Source of the DNA: Janthinobacterium sp. BJB426
GTDB lineage: Bacteria > Pseudomonadota > Gammaproteobacteria > Burkholderiales > Burkholderiaceae_D
DNA: 64,000 bases
Direction of reading: 5' to 3'
NCBI RefSeq assembly: GCF_002735705.1
Contig: NZ_PDZL01000009.1
Span: 62,001-126,000, forward strand
Positions 36,099 through 45,571 of the stretch are shown one piece after another. The translations under genes were made by a program, and so were the position numbers. Position 1 is the first letter of the stretch; each line of letters begins with the position of its first letter. A model generated the notes under the pieces. That model did not search any database. It saw only the letters and a list, made by a program, of their open reading frames with translations, and had not been told where the DNA came from.

Positions 36099-36416
36099 AT
36101 GCAAACGCAGATGTCGGAAGAGAAAGAAAAAGACTTGATGTCGATGTACCGCGAGACGCGGCCGCGCGAGTTTTTTGGCGAAAAAAGTAACACCAATCAC
36201 CTGGCCTGGAGTTTGCTGGTGGTTTTGCTGGCGCTGGCGTTCTGGCTCGTCGTGGCCCTGGCGGCTGCTGAAAACCAGCGCTACGCCCTGGAAATGAAGG
36301 TGTGCCAGGATCGCGTCTTCCCGGTGGAAATCGACACGTCTTGCCTGAAACAGGTCAAGTCGCGCGATCACTGGTGGCAGCACGTGGGTCACGCGCTGGT
36401 GCGCATGGGCGCCTGA
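36099..36416 (+). CDS. Small membrane protein, CX12C / HWWQH family (paralogue)
   Basis: 105 residues from ATG 36099; ATG 36111 is also possible. A ~30-residue charged cytoplasmic head (SEEKEKDLMSMYRETRPREF) precedes one transmembrane helix (WSLLVVLLALAFWLVVALAA). Then comes the same outer domain as the protein at 27044: ENQRYALEMKVC, twelve residues, CLKQVKSRDHWWQHVGHAL. The identical cysteine spacing and the tryptophan/histidine motif mark a shared family. Function unknown. The head is an addition relative to the dsbA-linked copy. Confidence 0.72.
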   Translation: MQTQMSEEKEKDLMSMYRETRPREFFGEKSNTNHLAWSLLVVLLALAFWLVVALAAAENQRYALEMKVCQDRVFPVEIDTSCLKQVKSRDHWWQHVGHALVRMGA

Positions 36417-36489
36417 GCCGGGCGCAATCTGGCTGAACCTGTGGCGGCGAGGGCCGCTGCGGTGATGGAGCGATAGTGCGGGAGGCGTC

Positions 36490-36978
36490 ATGCCACGCGA
36501 TCACTCGCGCGAGCAGCCGCAATGGCTGCTGGCGCGCCACAGTGCCTTGACGGCGCGCCAGTTGTTGCGCGCCTACGGCTTGCTGTGCCTGTTTTCCCTC
36601 GTCGTTGCCGCCGCCTTTGCATTGCGCGGCCTCTGGTACATCCCCGTTTTTTCGTTTGCCGAACTGGCCTTGGTGGCCTTCGCCCTGCTGCATTACCTGC
36701 GCCACGCGCGCGACTACGAACACATTGCCTTGCGCGACGGTGAGTTGATCATCGAACAGGTCAGTGCCGGGCATTGCCGGCGCCACCATTTTCATCCGTG
36801 GCGCACGCGCATCGATGTGCCGCAGTGGCCGCGCCAGTTGATACACATCAAGGATATCGGCGGTGGTGGAGCACACGTCGACGTCGGCGTGTTTGCCACG
36901 CCCGAACGGCGAAGGCAGGTGGCACAGGAACTGCTGGCCCTGTTGCCACCGCCCCTGTCGCCGCCAGCTCCACCGTGA
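36490..36978 (+). CDS. DUF2244 membrane protein
   Basis: 162 residues; two adjacent transmembrane helices (residues about 31-50 and 56-73) followed by a soluble domain with LRDGELIIEQVSAG and the conserved WRTRIDVPQ / HIKDIGGGGAHVDVGVFATPERR motifs typical of DUF2244. These proteins often neighbour cytochrome oxidase genes in other bacteria, but none is in this window. Role unknown. The Pro-rich end is probably flexible. Confidence 0.82.
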   Translation: MPRDHSREQPQWLLARHSALTARQLLRAYGLLCLFSLVVAAAFALRGLWYIPVFSFAELALVAFALLHYLRHARDYEHIALRDGELIIEQVSAGHCRRHHFHPWRTRIDVPQWPRQLIHIKDIGGGGAHVDVGVFATPERRRQVAQELLALLPPPLSPPAPP

Positions 36979-36983
36979 TCGGC

Positions 36984-38024
36984 TTACACGGCCCGCGAAG
37001 GACCTTCCCACAGATTGATATGGCCTTCGCGCGCCTGCACGTCGATGGCGGCCAGCTCGTCGGCCGTGAACGACAATTGCTGCAGTGCGGCCACGTTTTC
37101 GCGGATTTGCGCGCTGCTGCTCGCGCCGATCAGGGTCGAGGTGACGCGGGGATCGCGCAACACCCAGGCCAGCGCCATCTGCGCCAGGGTTTGCCCCCGC
37201 TGGGCGGCGATCTGGTTCAGCGCGCGCACGCGGGCCAGGTTTTCCGCGCTCAGGTGTTTTTGCAGCAGCGAGCCGCCGCCGGGGCGGTTGACGCGGGCAT
37301 CCTGCGGCACGCCATCGAGGTATTTGTCGCTCAGCAGTCCCTGCGCCAGCGCCGTGAACGTGATGCAACCCATGCCCTCCTGTTGCAAGGTATCGAGCAA
37401 GCCGTCTTCCTCGATCCAGCGGTTGAGCATGTTGTAGGCTGGCTGGTGGATCAGGCACGGCACTTTCCACTCTTTCAGCAGTTTGGCCGCTTCGGCCGTC
37501 TTTTGCGGAGAGTACGAGGACAGGCCCACGTACAGCGCCTTGCCCTGTTGCACGGCGGTGGCCAGCGCACCCATGGTTTCTTCCAGCGGCGTGTCGGCGT
37601 CGTAGCGGTGCGAGTAAAAGATGTCGACGTAATCGAGGCCCAGGCGTTGCAGGCTCTGGTCCAGGCTGGCCAGCACGTATTTGCGCGAACCGCCGCCCTG
37701 GCCGTACGGCCCCGGCCACATGTCCCAGCCCGCCTTGGTGGAAATGATCAGTTCATCGCGGTATGGTAAAAAATCGTCGTGCAGCAGCTTGCCGAAATTA
37801 CTTTCCGCGCTGCCATACGGCGGGCCGTAGTTGTTCGCCAGGTCGAAATGCGTGATGCCGAGGTCAAACGCCGTGCGCAGCATGTCGCGCTGGGAAGCGA
37901 GGCTGTTGCTGTCGCCAAAGTTATGCCACAGTCCCAGCGACAGCAGTGGCAGTTTCAGTCCGCTGCGCCCGCAGGTGCGGTATGGCATGCTGTCGTAGCG
38001 GTTTTCGGCGGCGTGGTAGGTCAT
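36984..38024 (-). CDS. Aldo/keto reductase, YghZ/Mgr type
   Basis: 346 residues from ATG 38024 (MTYHAAENRYD), with AGGAG seven bases upstream; the frame is open to 38069. NADPH-dependent (beta/alpha)8 reductase with the catalytic tetrad Asp (FDLANNYGPP), Tyr in the same motif, Lys (STKAGWDM) and His (FYSHR). Close in pattern to E. coli YghZ (L-glyceraldehyde 3-phosphate/methylglyoxal reductase): WHNFGD, PPYGSAE and the WPGPYGQGGGSRKY loop. Likely a detoxification enzyme. It diverges from the CYTH-CHAD gene. Confidence 0.9.
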   Translation of the reverse strand: MTYHAAENRYDSMPYRTCGRSGLKLPLLSLGLWHNFGDSNSLASQRDMLRTAFDLGITHFDLANNYGPPYGSAESNFGKLLHDDFLPYRDELIISTKAGWDMWPGPYGQGGGSRKYVLASLDQSLQRLGLDYVDIFYSHRYDADTPLEETMGALATAVQQGKALYVGLSSYSPQKTAEAAKLLKEWKVPCLIHQPAYNMLNRWIEEDGLLDTLQQEGMGCITFTALAQGLLSDKYLDGVPQDARVNRPGGGSLLQKHLSAENLARVRALNQIAAQRGQTLAQMALAWVLRDPRVTSTLIGASSSAQIRENVAALQQLSFTADELAAIDVQAREGHINLWEGPSRAV

Positions 38025-38145
38025 GGCATCTCCTGGTTGAATGAAGCGCCTATTTTCGCGCAAAATCAAGGTCGGTGTGCGTGCGCCTTGCGCGCGACCG
38101 GACGCGCCTTACAATGGGCGTGGAGGAGTCTCGCAAGGAGCGGTC

Positions 38146-39735
38146 ATGGAAATCGAATTGAAATTGTTGCTGGCGCCGCAAGACGCGCCCCGCCTGCGCA
38201 CGCACCCGTTGCTGGCGCAGACTACGCAAGGCGCGCCCCTGGTGCTGCAGATGCACGATATCTATGTCGATACGCCCGATTTGCAGCTGTGCCGCCACCA
38301 GGCAGGCTTGCGCGTGCGCCAGGTGGACGGGCGCTGGGTGCAAACCCTGAAGGCCGGCGGCAGCGTCAGCGGCGGCTTGCACAGCCGCCACGAATGGGAA
38401 GGCGAGGTGCCCGGGCCGCAACCGGACCTCGCCGCGCTCGATGCGGCCATCGGCCACAAGCAGCCCATCCGCGCGCTGCTGCGCCAGGACGCCATCCGCG
38501 ACGCCTTGCAGCCCGTGTTTACCACGCGCATGGAGCGCACCGTATGGCAGTTGCGCACGCCGCAGGGGGACGAGATCGAATGCGTGCTGGACCAGGGTGT
38601 CATTGAACGCGGCGCGGACGGGGCCGATGGTGCCGATGGTGTCGTGCACAGCGTGCCCGTCAGCGAGATCGAGCTGGAGTTGAAGCAGGGGCAGGCCGCC
38701 AGCCTGTTCGACGTGGCGCTGGCCCTGCTGCAGGACGTGCCGCTGCAACTGGGCCACATGAGCAAGGCGGAGCGCGGCTACCGCCTCGCGGTGTCGCAGC
38801 CCCTGCGGGCGGTCAAGGCGCAGCCTTTGGCGCTGGACGCGGCGATGTCCGTGGAGCAGGTATTCCTGGCCATCGCCGGAAATTGCCTGGAGCAAGTCAG
38901 CGGCAACCAGGATGGCGTGGCGGCGGGCGAGGATGTGGAAAGCGTGCACCAGATGCGCGTGGGCCTGCGCCGTTTGCGCTCGGCGCTGGGCATGTTCAAG
39001 GCGCTGCTGGCCTTGCCGGACGCCTTGAAGGCTGAACTCGACTGGCTGGGCGGCGCGCTGGGCGAGGCGCGCGACTGGGATGTGTTGGCAGGCAATACCC
39101 TGGCGCAGCTCGATGGCGAGGCGGCCACGGATGCGGCGGCGCTGGCGGAGGCGGCGCACGCGCAGGCCCGCCTCAAGCACGTGCAAGCGGCCCAGGCCGT
39201 CACGTCGGCGCGCTACACGGCCTGCATGCTGGGCGTGCAGCGCTGGCTGCAGGCGCGCGCCTGGCGCGACAGCTGTTCCGCGCGGCAAGTGCGGCGCCTG
39301 GACGCGCACGTCTCGCCGTTTGCCCGCGCCACCCTGCGCAAGGATCAGCGCCGCCTGATGAAGCGCGGCAAGCGCCTGCTGCATGCCACGCCGCAGCAGC
39401 GCCACCGCGTGCGCATCGCGGCCAAGAAGACGCGCTATGCGACGGAATTTTTTGCCTCGCTGTTTGCCGCGCGCGCCGTGCAACCGTATGTGGGGCGGCT
39501 GTCCGTGCTGCAGGATGAGCTGGGCTGGCTCAACGATGTGCAGGTGGCCGACCGGCTGCTGCTGCAATTGCCCGAGGTTCAGGCTGGCCATGCTGACCAG
39601 TCCGTCAAGGACGGGCTGCGGCTGCACGCGGCTTTCGTGCGCGGCTACCTGGCGGCGCGTGCGCAGGCGCAGGGCAGCGATGGCCGCATGCGCAAGGCTT
39701 GGCGGCGCTTCAAGGCAGCCCGCTTGCCGGCCTGA
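38146..39735 (+). CDS. CYTH-CHAD domain protein (inorganic triphosphatase/polyphosphate-binding)
   Basis: 529 residues from ATG 38146 (MEIELKLLL) with AAGGAG upstream. The CYTH tunnel domain occupies residues about 1-210 and begins with the ExExK metal-binding signature EIELK; further acidic/basic strands (GLRVRQVDGRWVQTLK, VSEIELELKQG) follow. The CHAD domain (about 240-520) has VHQMRVGLRRLRSALGMFK and HRVRIAAKKTRYATEFF, the histidine- and arginine-rich helices that bind polyphosphate. E. coli YgiF is the model and hydrolyses triphosphate. Probably acts on triphosphate or polyphosphate here. Confidence 0.9.
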   Translation: MEIELKLLLAPQDAPRLRTHPLLAQTTQGAPLVLQMHDIYVDTPDLQLCRHQAGLRVRQVDGRWVQTLKAGGSVSGGLHSRHEWEGEVPGPQPDLAALDAAIGHKQPIRALLRQDAIRDALQPVFTTRMERTVWQLRTPQGDEIECVLDQGVIERGADGADGADGVVHSVPVSEIELELKQGQAASLFDVALALLQDVPLQLGHMSKAERGYRLAVSQPLRAVKAQPLALDAAMSVEQVFLAIAGNCLEQVSGNQDGVAAGEDVESVHQMRVGLRRLRSALGMFKALLALPDALKAELDWLGGALGEARDWDVLAGNTLAQLDGEAATDAAALAEAAHAQARLKHVQAAQAVTSARYTACMLGVQRWLQARAWRDSCSARQVRRLDAHVSPFARATLRKDQRRLMKRGKRLLHATPQQRHRVRIAAKKTRYATEFFASLFAARAVQPYVGRLSVLQDELGWLNDVQVADRLLLQLPEVQAGHADQSVKDGLRLHAAFVRGYLAARAQAQGSDGRMRKAWRRFKAARLPA

Positions 39736-39845
39736 GCCGTATTGGCGGTGGCGTGTGGCCCCGCCAGGCCAGCGGGCGTGGCAACTGGCGCTCAAGAATG
39801 GCCGGTTGCGACCGGTGCGGGGCGGCCATGGCGCGCAGCTTCAGG

Positions 39846-40217
39846 TCACAGTTTGCTGTTCTGGCAACCGGCGCTCACGCATTCGCGCACGCGGTCCTGC
39901 AAAAATTGCGCGCGTTCGATGGTGGTCTGGGTGGCGCAATCAAGGTTCACATAAAAGCCCGACGATTCGCGTTTGGAGCAATTCTGGTTGCGGTTGCTTA
40001 TCCACGCCAGCTGGCCCGATTTCAGCTTTTGCTTGCCGCCGGCATCGAGCTGGGCGGCGAGTTTCTTGTAGTTGGCGTTGAGTTCCTTGTCCGCTTCCTG
40101 GTAGACCTTGTTGAGGCAATACAGGCCGTCGAAGTCGTTGCGCGGCGTGTCGCAGGCCGAGTTGGCAAAGGCGGAGCCGGAGGCGCAGAGCAGCAGGGCG
40201 AGCAGGCATTTTTTCAT
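39846..40217 (-). CDS. LprI/DUF1311-like exported protein
   Basis: 123 residues. Signal peptide MKKCLLALLLCASGSAFANS, then six Cys in the mature chain (SACDTP, LYCLNKVY, NQNCSKRE, NLDCATQ, RECVSAGC) that suggest disulfides. The LNKVYQEADKELNANYKKL helix and WISNRNQNC match the lysozyme-inhibitor LprI-like (DUF1311) pattern. Some family members inhibit host lysozymes; that is not established here. Located between the CYTH-CHAD gene and the sensor kinase. Confidence 0.8.
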   Translation of the reverse strand: MKKCLLALLLCASGSAFANSACDTPRNDFDGLYCLNKVYQEADKELNANYKKLAAQLDAGGKQKLKSGQLAWISNRNQNCSKRESSGFYVNLDCATQTTIERAQFLQDRVRECVSAGCQNSKL

Positions 40218-40332
40218 CGGGTGCTTTCAGAAAGTGGTGTGGCTGGATGGGCGAGCAAGGCATTGCTCTTGCGCATCGTACAACATTTTTCATCGAGGCC
40301 GCAGACGCTTGCGGGCGCGCCCGCCAGCGCCG

Positions 40333-43305
40333 TCAATAGGCCAGGCGGCCCGGCACGCTCACTTCGATCTGCGTGCCGGCGCCGGGGCGGCTGTCGATGC
40401 GCAGGCTGGCCTCGATGTTGGCGGCGCGCTCGCGCATGCCGACCAGGCCCCAGTGGCCGGGCCGCTGGCCTGTTTGCGCCACGGCGTCATCGAGGCCGCA
40501 GCCGTCGTCGCGCACGCGCAGCGTGAAGGCCTGTTCCGCATAGTCGAGTTCCAGCACGATGTTTGCCGCCTCGGCATAGCGCGAGGCGTTGAACAGCGCT
40601 TCGCGCGCGATGGCATAGATTTCGTCGTGCACGCGCGGCTGCAGGCGCCGGCAGGTGCCGCTGACATGCACCGTGAACGCGTGCGCGCGGTGCTCGGCCA
40701 GGCCCTTGCCGAATTGCTGCAGCGCGAGGCGCAGTTCGTCGGGTTCGGCCGAAGCGCGCAAGTCCATGATCTGGTCGCGCCCTTCGATCAGCAGCTGGTC
40801 GGCCAGGTTGAGCGTGCCATCGAGGCGCGCCCGTTCGCGCGTGCCCTTGGGCAGCATGTCCGCATGCGCATGGAACGACAGGATCAGGCCTTGCACGCTT
40901 TGCAGCAGGGTGTCGTGCAGCGAACGGGCGATGCGCGAGCGTTCGGCCAGGCGCTCCTGCAAGCGTTCCTGCAGCCGTTCCTGCATATTGCGCGTCAGGT
41001 GGCGGATGCGCAGCACATAGCCGCCATACAGCAGCAGCGCGGCGCCCAGCGCCAGCAGCACGATGAACCACGGCGTTTGCACGAAGGCGGGCGCGATGAC
41101 GATGTCGAGCCCCGCTCCCTGCGTGTTCCACACGCCGTCTTCGTTGGCGGCCGTGACGTCGAAGCGGTAGCTGCCTGGCGCAAGATTGGTGTAGTACGCC
41201 TCGCGGCGCCCTACCGCTTCCTGCCAGCCCGCGTCGACGCCCGCCAGCTTGTAGCGCAGGCGTACGCGTTCCGGCATCGACAGGCTCAGGGCCGTGAAGC
41301 CGATCTGCAGGGACTTGCTGCCCTGCGGCAGGTGCAGAGGCTTGCCATCGTCCAGCGCATAACGCGCGCCATCGGCCAGCAAGCTGTGGATCTGCACGGG
41401 CGGCGCCAGGGCGTTGCGGCGGATATGCAGCGGGTCGAGCATGGCGATGGTGGCCGAGGTGGAAAACCACAGCTTGCCATCGGGCGCATGGATCAGCGAC
41501 GGTACGGGGCGCAGCTGCGAGGCATGGCCCTGCAAGCCGTCGAGCGCGTCGAAGCGTTCCGAGGTGACGGCGCTGCCGTCCCGCATCCACGCGGTCAGGC
41601 TGGCGGCGGCGATATGGGCTATGCCATCCGCGCCGTGCAGCCACAGGTCGCCGTCCGGCAGGCGCACGATGCCCGACACGCCGCGAAACGCCGCGCCGTG
41701 CGCGCCGCGCAAGGTGTGGAAGCGGCCGGCGCGGTACAGGGCCACGCCGTTTTCGCCGCCGGCCCACATCGCGTCGCCATCGCGGTACAGCTGTAGCACC
41801 GTGCCCACTTGCAGGCCCTCGGGCGCGCCAAGCCGCCTGACGGCGCCTGCGCGCTGCCCCTCGGCCACCAGGCTGATGGTATTGTCGGCATGGCCCAGCC
41901 AGACGGTGCCGGCGCCATCGATCGCCATGGCCGTGGTCAGCACCGCCGGCAGGCCGGATAAACCGCCGTTCGTGATCCATTTTCCTTCGCCCAGGCGAAA
42001 CAGCCCGCCGCCGGAAAACGAGGCCCACAGGGCGCCCGAGCGATCCTGCTGCAGCGCCTGCGGATCGAGTCCTTGCACGGGTGGCACCACGCGCGTCATG
42101 GCGCCATTGCGCGCGCGATGGTGCAGTTCCTGCTCGTTGCCCAGCCACAGCGTGCCATCGGGCGCCCAGTGGCTGGCCGCCAGCGCCCCTTTCAATACCA
42201 CTTTTTTCACGCCGTCGGCCGTAAAGCTGCGCACGTCGCCCACGTAGTCGCCGATCCACACGTCGCCATCGGGCCCCGGCAGCATGCCGGGATGGTCGAA
42301 GGGTACGGCGACGGGCAAGGTTTGCAGGCGGTTCGGCCGCAGCCGGTCCAGTCCCGTCGACGTGCCAAACCACAGATTGCCTTCGCGGTCCTGGAACGAG
42401 GTTTGCGGCAGCGGGCCGCTGATGCCGTTCTGGCGCGTCAGGCGCTGGGCCGGCAGGCTGGGACCGGAAGGGTCGAACTTGCGCTCGATGCCGTCGGGCT
42501 GCATCAGCCACATGGTGCCGGCGCGGTCGAAGCGGAGGCTGTTGCCCCTGGCGTCGGGACGGATGAGTGCATCGCCGTGTGGCGCGCTGGTGCGCACGCG
42601 ATAGTAATTGCTCTGGCTGTCGACGGCCCAGATGGCGCCATCGGGCGCTTCATCCATGCTGGTGAGCATGGTGCGCGGCCAGGCATGCGAAAAGCGCGTC
42701 TGGCCCGGCTTCCTGAAATACACGCCATGCATGGTGCCCATCCACTGCGTGCCATCGCGCCCGAACAGGATCTGGTACACGCGCTTGTCGGGCAGGCCCA
42801 CGTTGGCGGCTTGTGCAACGAAGCGGTCCGCGCCAGGCGCCAGGCGCGCCGCGCCATCGCGCGTGCCGACCCAGATGGCGCCGTCGGGCGCTGCCTCGAT
42901 ATGGAACACGGCGCCCGACGGCAAGCCATCCGCTTCCCGGTAGGTGCGCGTGGCGCCCTGGCGAAAGACGCTGACGCCGCCGAGGCGGTAGCCGACCCAC
43001 ACGGCGCCGTCCTGCGGCGTGGCCAGGCCCAGCACATTGCTTGACGGTAGGCGGTGGCCATATACGCTGTCGACGCGCTCGAAGCGCACGCCATCGTAGC
43101 GGTACAAGCCGGTGGCCGTGGCGATCCACAGCCAGCCATCCTTGCCCTGGGCGAATTTCAACACATCGACGGGCGCGCCTTGCAGGGCGCCCCAGGCGTT
43201 GTGGGTATAGTCGGATAGCAGGGGCGATGGGGCAGCCGCGCACGCGTGCAGGTGGCACGCCAGCAGGGGCAGGATCAACAGGCGGCGCAGCAGGCGAGCG
43301 GACAT
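40333..43305 (-). CDS. Two-component propeller sensor histidine kinase
   Basis: 990 residues. Signal peptide, then a ~700-residue periplasmic double seven-bladed propeller built from repeats such as DGWLWIATATGLYRYDG, DGAVWVGYRLGG and EGNLWFGTSTGLDRL. A Y_Y_Y domain follows (RLRYKLAGVDAGWQE, YTNLAPGSYRFDVTAANEDG), one transmembrane helix (WFIVLLALGAALLLYGGYVL), a coiled coil of QERL repeats, HisKA_3 with phospho-acceptor His in RIARSLHDTLLQ, and HATPase (DDGCGLDD, GHWGLVGMRERA). No response regulator gene is adjacent, so the partner must be elsewhere. Such sensors commonly detect polysaccharide breakdown products. Confidence 0.92.
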   Translation of the reverse strand: MSARLLRRLLILPLLACHLHACAAAPSPLLSDYTHNAWGALQGAPVDVLKFAQGKDGWLWIATATGLYRYDGVRFERVDSVYGHRLPSSNVLGLATPQDGAVWVGYRLGGVSVFRQGATRTYREADGLPSGAVFHIEAAPDGAIWVGTRDGAARLAPGADRFVAQAANVGLPDKRVYQILFGRDGTQWMGTMHGVYFRKPGQTRFSHAWPRTMLTSMDEAPDGAIWAVDSQSNYYRVRTSAPHGDALIRPDARGNSLRFDRAGTMWLMQPDGIERKFDPSGPSLPAQRLTRQNGISGPLPQTSFQDREGNLWFGTSTGLDRLRPNRLQTLPVAVPFDHPGMLPGPDGDVWIGDYVGDVRSFTADGVKKVVLKGALAASHWAPDGTLWLGNEQELHHRARNGAMTRVVPPVQGLDPQALQQDRSGALWASFSGGGLFRLGEGKWITNGGLSGLPAVLTTAMAIDGAGTVWLGHADNTISLVAEGQRAGAVRRLGAPEGLQVGTVLQLYRDGDAMWAGGENGVALYRAGRFHTLRGAHGAAFRGVSGIVRLPDGDLWLHGADGIAHIAAASLTAWMRDGSAVTSERFDALDGLQGHASQLRPVPSLIHAPDGKLWFSTSATIAMLDPLHIRRNALAPPVQIHSLLADGARYALDDGKPLHLPQGSKSLQIGFTALSLSMPERVRLRYKLAGVDAGWQEAVGRREAYYTNLAPGSYRFDVTAANEDGVWNTQGAGLDIVIAPAFVQTPWFIVLLALGAALLLYGGYVLRIRHLTRNMQERLQERLQERLAERSRIARSLHDTLLQSVQGLILSFHAHADMLPKGTRERARLDGTLNLADQLLIEGRDQIMDLRASAEPDELRLALQQFGKGLAEHRAHAFTVHVSGTCRRLQPRVHDEIYAIAREALFNASRYAEAANIVLELDYAEQAFTLRVRDDGCGLDDAVAQTGQRPGHWGLVGMRERAANIEASLRIDSRPGAGTQIEVSVPGRLAY

Positions 43306-43372
43306 CGGGGCAGAGGGAGATAGCGGTGGCGGGGCAGTGATTGTAGCGCAGCGCCTTGCTTTTCAGCAGGCG

Positions 43373-43401
43373 AAAAAAAGCCTGCGCGGGGCGGCGCAGG
43401 C
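43373..43401 (-). terminator. Rho-independent terminator of sodB
   Basis: On the minus strand GCCTGCGC / GCGCAGGC with a 6-nt loop is followed by seven T (43373-43379). Located 30 bases after the sodB stop. Confidence 0.85.
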
Positions 43402-43430
43402 TTCTTTCGCCCTACGTTGACAAGAGTCGC

Positions 43431-44009
43431 TTACGCGAAGTTCTTGGCAACGAAGTCCCAGTTGACCAGGCCCCAGAACGTTTCCACGTACTTGGCGCGC
43501 AGGTTGCGGTAGTCGATGTAGTAGGCGTGTTCCCAGACGTCGCAGGTCAGCAGCGGCTTGTCGCCGGTGGTCAGCGGGCAGCCGGCGTTCGAGGTGTTGA
43601 CGATGTCAACGGAGCCGTCGGCTTTTTGCACCAGCCAGGTCCAGCCCGAACCGAAGTTGCCCACGCACGACTTGGTGAATTCTTCCTTGAACTTGTCGAA
43701 CGACGACCATTTGGCGTTGATCGCGTCAGCCACGGCACCGGCAGGTGCGCCGCCGCCGGCCGGCTTCATGCCGTTCCAGTAGAAGGTGTGGTTCCATACT
43801 TGCGCTGCATTGTTGAAGATGCCGCCCGACGATTTCTTGATGATCTCTTCCAGCGACAGGTTCTCGAACTCGGTACCCTTGATCAGGTTGTTCAAGTTGG
43901 TGACATACGCCTGGTGATGCTTGGCATAGTGGTATTCCAGGGTTTCTTTCGAAATATGCGGCGCCAGAGCGTCCATTTCATACGGCAGTGGTGGCAGAGT
44001 ATGTTCCAT
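43431..44009 (-). CDS. sodB: Superoxide dismutase [Fe]
   Basis: 192 residues from ATG 44009 ([18 protein letters not shown]) with AGGGA upstream; the longer frame to 44192 is not used. Fe/Mn-SOD with ligands in [21 protein letters not shown], and [15 protein letters not shown]. The [14 protein letters not shown] and AGCPLTTGD stretches are of the iron type. It dismutates superoxide in the cytoplasm; in many proteobacteria expression rises with iron sufficiency. Monocistronic, with its own terminator. Confidence 0.95.
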   Translation of the reverse strand: MEHTLPPLPYEMDALAPHISKETLEYHYAKHHQAYVTNLNNLIKGTEFENLSLEEIIKKSSGGIFNNAAQVWNHTFYWNGMKPAGGGAPAGAVADAINAKWSSFDKFKEEFTKSCVGNFGSGWTWLVQKADGSVDIVNTSNAGCPLTTGDKPLLTCDVWEHAYYIDYRNLRAKYVETFWGLVNWDFVAKNFA

Positions 44010-44194
44010 GTGATGTCCCTTTGTGGTGAGTGTTCGGAGTCTTCCAGCCTGCGGCCGGAGGGTTGAGCCAAGCTTGCTTGAAGCAGGCATTCTTGCTGAA
44101 CGAGCCACTATTGTAAAGCGGATGCGCCATTGCTGCAGATTCCCGCACGCGTTGCGGATGCTGTTTGCGTAGTGATTCTCGTTTAGCGCCAAGC

Positions 44195-45214
44195 CTAGCG
44201 AACACGCCGGGTGGTTTCCCTGACGATCAGTTCCAAAGGCGGTATCGCCGCCTGCACGGCTTCGCCATTGATCAGGCCGAGCAGTGCTTCCGTGGCGATG
44301 CGGCCGATGTCGTACAGAGGCTGGTGGATGGTCGTCAGCGGCGGCGTCGTGTAAGACGAGCCGGGCAAGTCATCGAAACCGACGAGCGAGATATCGTCGG
44401 GCACGCGGATGCCCTTGCGGTACAGGCACAGGCGCACGCCGTAGGCGGACAGGTCATTGGCGGCGAAGACGGCGCTGAATTGCTGCTGCGTATCGAACAA
44501 ATGGTTCATGGCCAGCATCCCGCTTGCCTCGTGGAAATCACCTTCCACCATCAACTTCGGATCGATGGCGATGTCCGCTTCGCGCAGCGCGCGCTGGTAG
44601 CCCGTCAGGCGCTCGGCCGCATCCGTGTTGTTGGCGGGGCCGGCCACGAACGCGATGCGGCGGTGGCCCAGTTCCACCAGGTGGCGCACGGCCAGGTAGG
44701 CGCCGTATTCGTTGTCGAGCTTGAAGCCGATGGCGCTTTTCGTGGCCAGCAGGCGGCCCGTCGAGACGATGGGGCGCTGCTGCGAGAAATCGAGCACGCT
44801 CTCGTCCGAGATGCGTCCCGACAGCAGGATGATGCCGTCGACCTTCCTTGCCAGCAGCAAACGGATGCGGTCGGCCTCTTCCTGTGCATTCCAGTGACCG
44901 CTGACAATGACGGAGGCATAGCCCGTGTCTTTCAAGCCATCGTCCACGCCGCGCAGGCTTTCGTCGAAGAAGGGGCTGGAAATATCCTGCACCACGATGC
45001 CGATGGTCATCGAGCGGCCTTTTTTCAGACCTTGCGCCATCTGGTTCGGCGCGAATTTCATGTGCGCAATGGCGGCCAGCACGGCGTCGCGCTTGTCATC
45101 GGACACTTTGGCCGTGCCATTGAGGATGCGCGAGACGGTACTGGGCGACACGCCGGCCTGGCGGGCCACGTCGAGCAGGGTGGAAGGGGGAGCAGCGTGG
45201 GCGCTATCGTTCAA
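44195..45214 (-). CDS. LacI-family repressor of the beta-glucoside locus
   Basis: 339 residues. The N-terminal headpiece [31 protein letters not shown] is classic LacI/GalR, with the hinge helix [20 protein letters not shown], followed by a type I periplasmic-binding-like domain ([48 protein letters not shown]). It diverges from the ABC/glucosidase operon across 405 bp with three TGAAAA-N2-TTTTCA operators, the standard target half-site for this family. The inducer is probably a beta-glucoside or glucose derivative. Likely autoregulated through the operator at 45255. Confidence 0.92.
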   Translation of the reverse strand: MNDSAHAAPPSTLLDVARQAGVSPSTVSRILNGTAKVSDDKRDAVLAAIAHMKFAPNQMAQGLKKGRSMTIGIVVQDISSPFFDESLRGVDDGLKDTGYASVIVSGHWNAQEEADRIRLLLARKVDGIILLSGRISDESVLDFSQQRPIVSTGRLLATKSAIGFKLDNEYGAYLAVRHLVELGHRRIAFVAGPANNTDAAERLTGYQRALREADIAIDPKLMVEGDFHEASGMLAMNHLFDTQQQFSAVFAANDLSAYGVRLCLYRKGIRVPDDISLVGFDDLPGSSYTTPPLTTIHQPLYDIGRIATEALLGLINGEAVQAAIPPLELIVRETTRRVR

Positions 45215-45254
45215 GGTGATTCCTGGGTATCAAGATGGCTGGTTGTCAGTGCTC

Positions 45255-45268
45255 TGAAAACCTTTTCA
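45255..45268. promoter_or_regulatory. LacI-type operator O3 (autoregulation candidate)
   Basis: TGAAAACCTTTTCA: same half-sites as O1 and O2 with CC instead of CG in the centre. 41 bp upstream of the repressor start, where it could block repressor transcription. Confidence 0.65.
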
Positions 45269-45403
45269 TCGAAAGATTACCATAAATGCCCAAAGGGCCG
45301 CAGGTCGGGTTAGCCCTGCGGGCGTAACCCGACATATTGTTGGCCGTGCACGTCGGGTTGCGCGCTTGCGCACCTCGGCGGCCCCGCTAATACGACCTAT
45401 GCT

Positions 45404-45417
45404 TGAAAACGTTTTCA
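45404..45417. promoter_or_regulatory. LacI-type operator O2
   Basis: Perfect 14-bp palindrome TGAAAACGTTTTCA, identical to O1. Its centre is 168 bp from that of O1, which is 16.0 turns at 10.5 bp per turn and favours a repression loop. Confidence 0.8.
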
Positions 45418-45530
45418 CAAAAAACAACAGCATCTTGAAATGGCGGTTTTTTGTGCTTTTTCATAGGGGGATACGCGCCATGTCATCCATCTCGCCACGC
45501 CGCCATCAATAAAAATGACAACTTTTTCAG

Positions 45531-45559
45531 TTGACTTGATTTTCTTTGCGGTGTTAAAT
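45531..45559 (+). promoter_or_regulatory. Sigma-70 promoter of the ABC/beta-glucosidase operon
   Basis: -35 TTGACT (45531-45536), spacer 17, -10 TTAAAT (45554-45559). Predicted start near 45566, so operator O1 lies over the first transcribed bases. Confidence 0.7.
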
Positions 45560-45571
45560 GGACACATGTTG

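Noticed and set aside
38041-38145. Longer start for the CYTH-CHAD protein
   Set aside because: The ExExK signature must be at the N-terminus and AAGGAG precedes ATG 38146.
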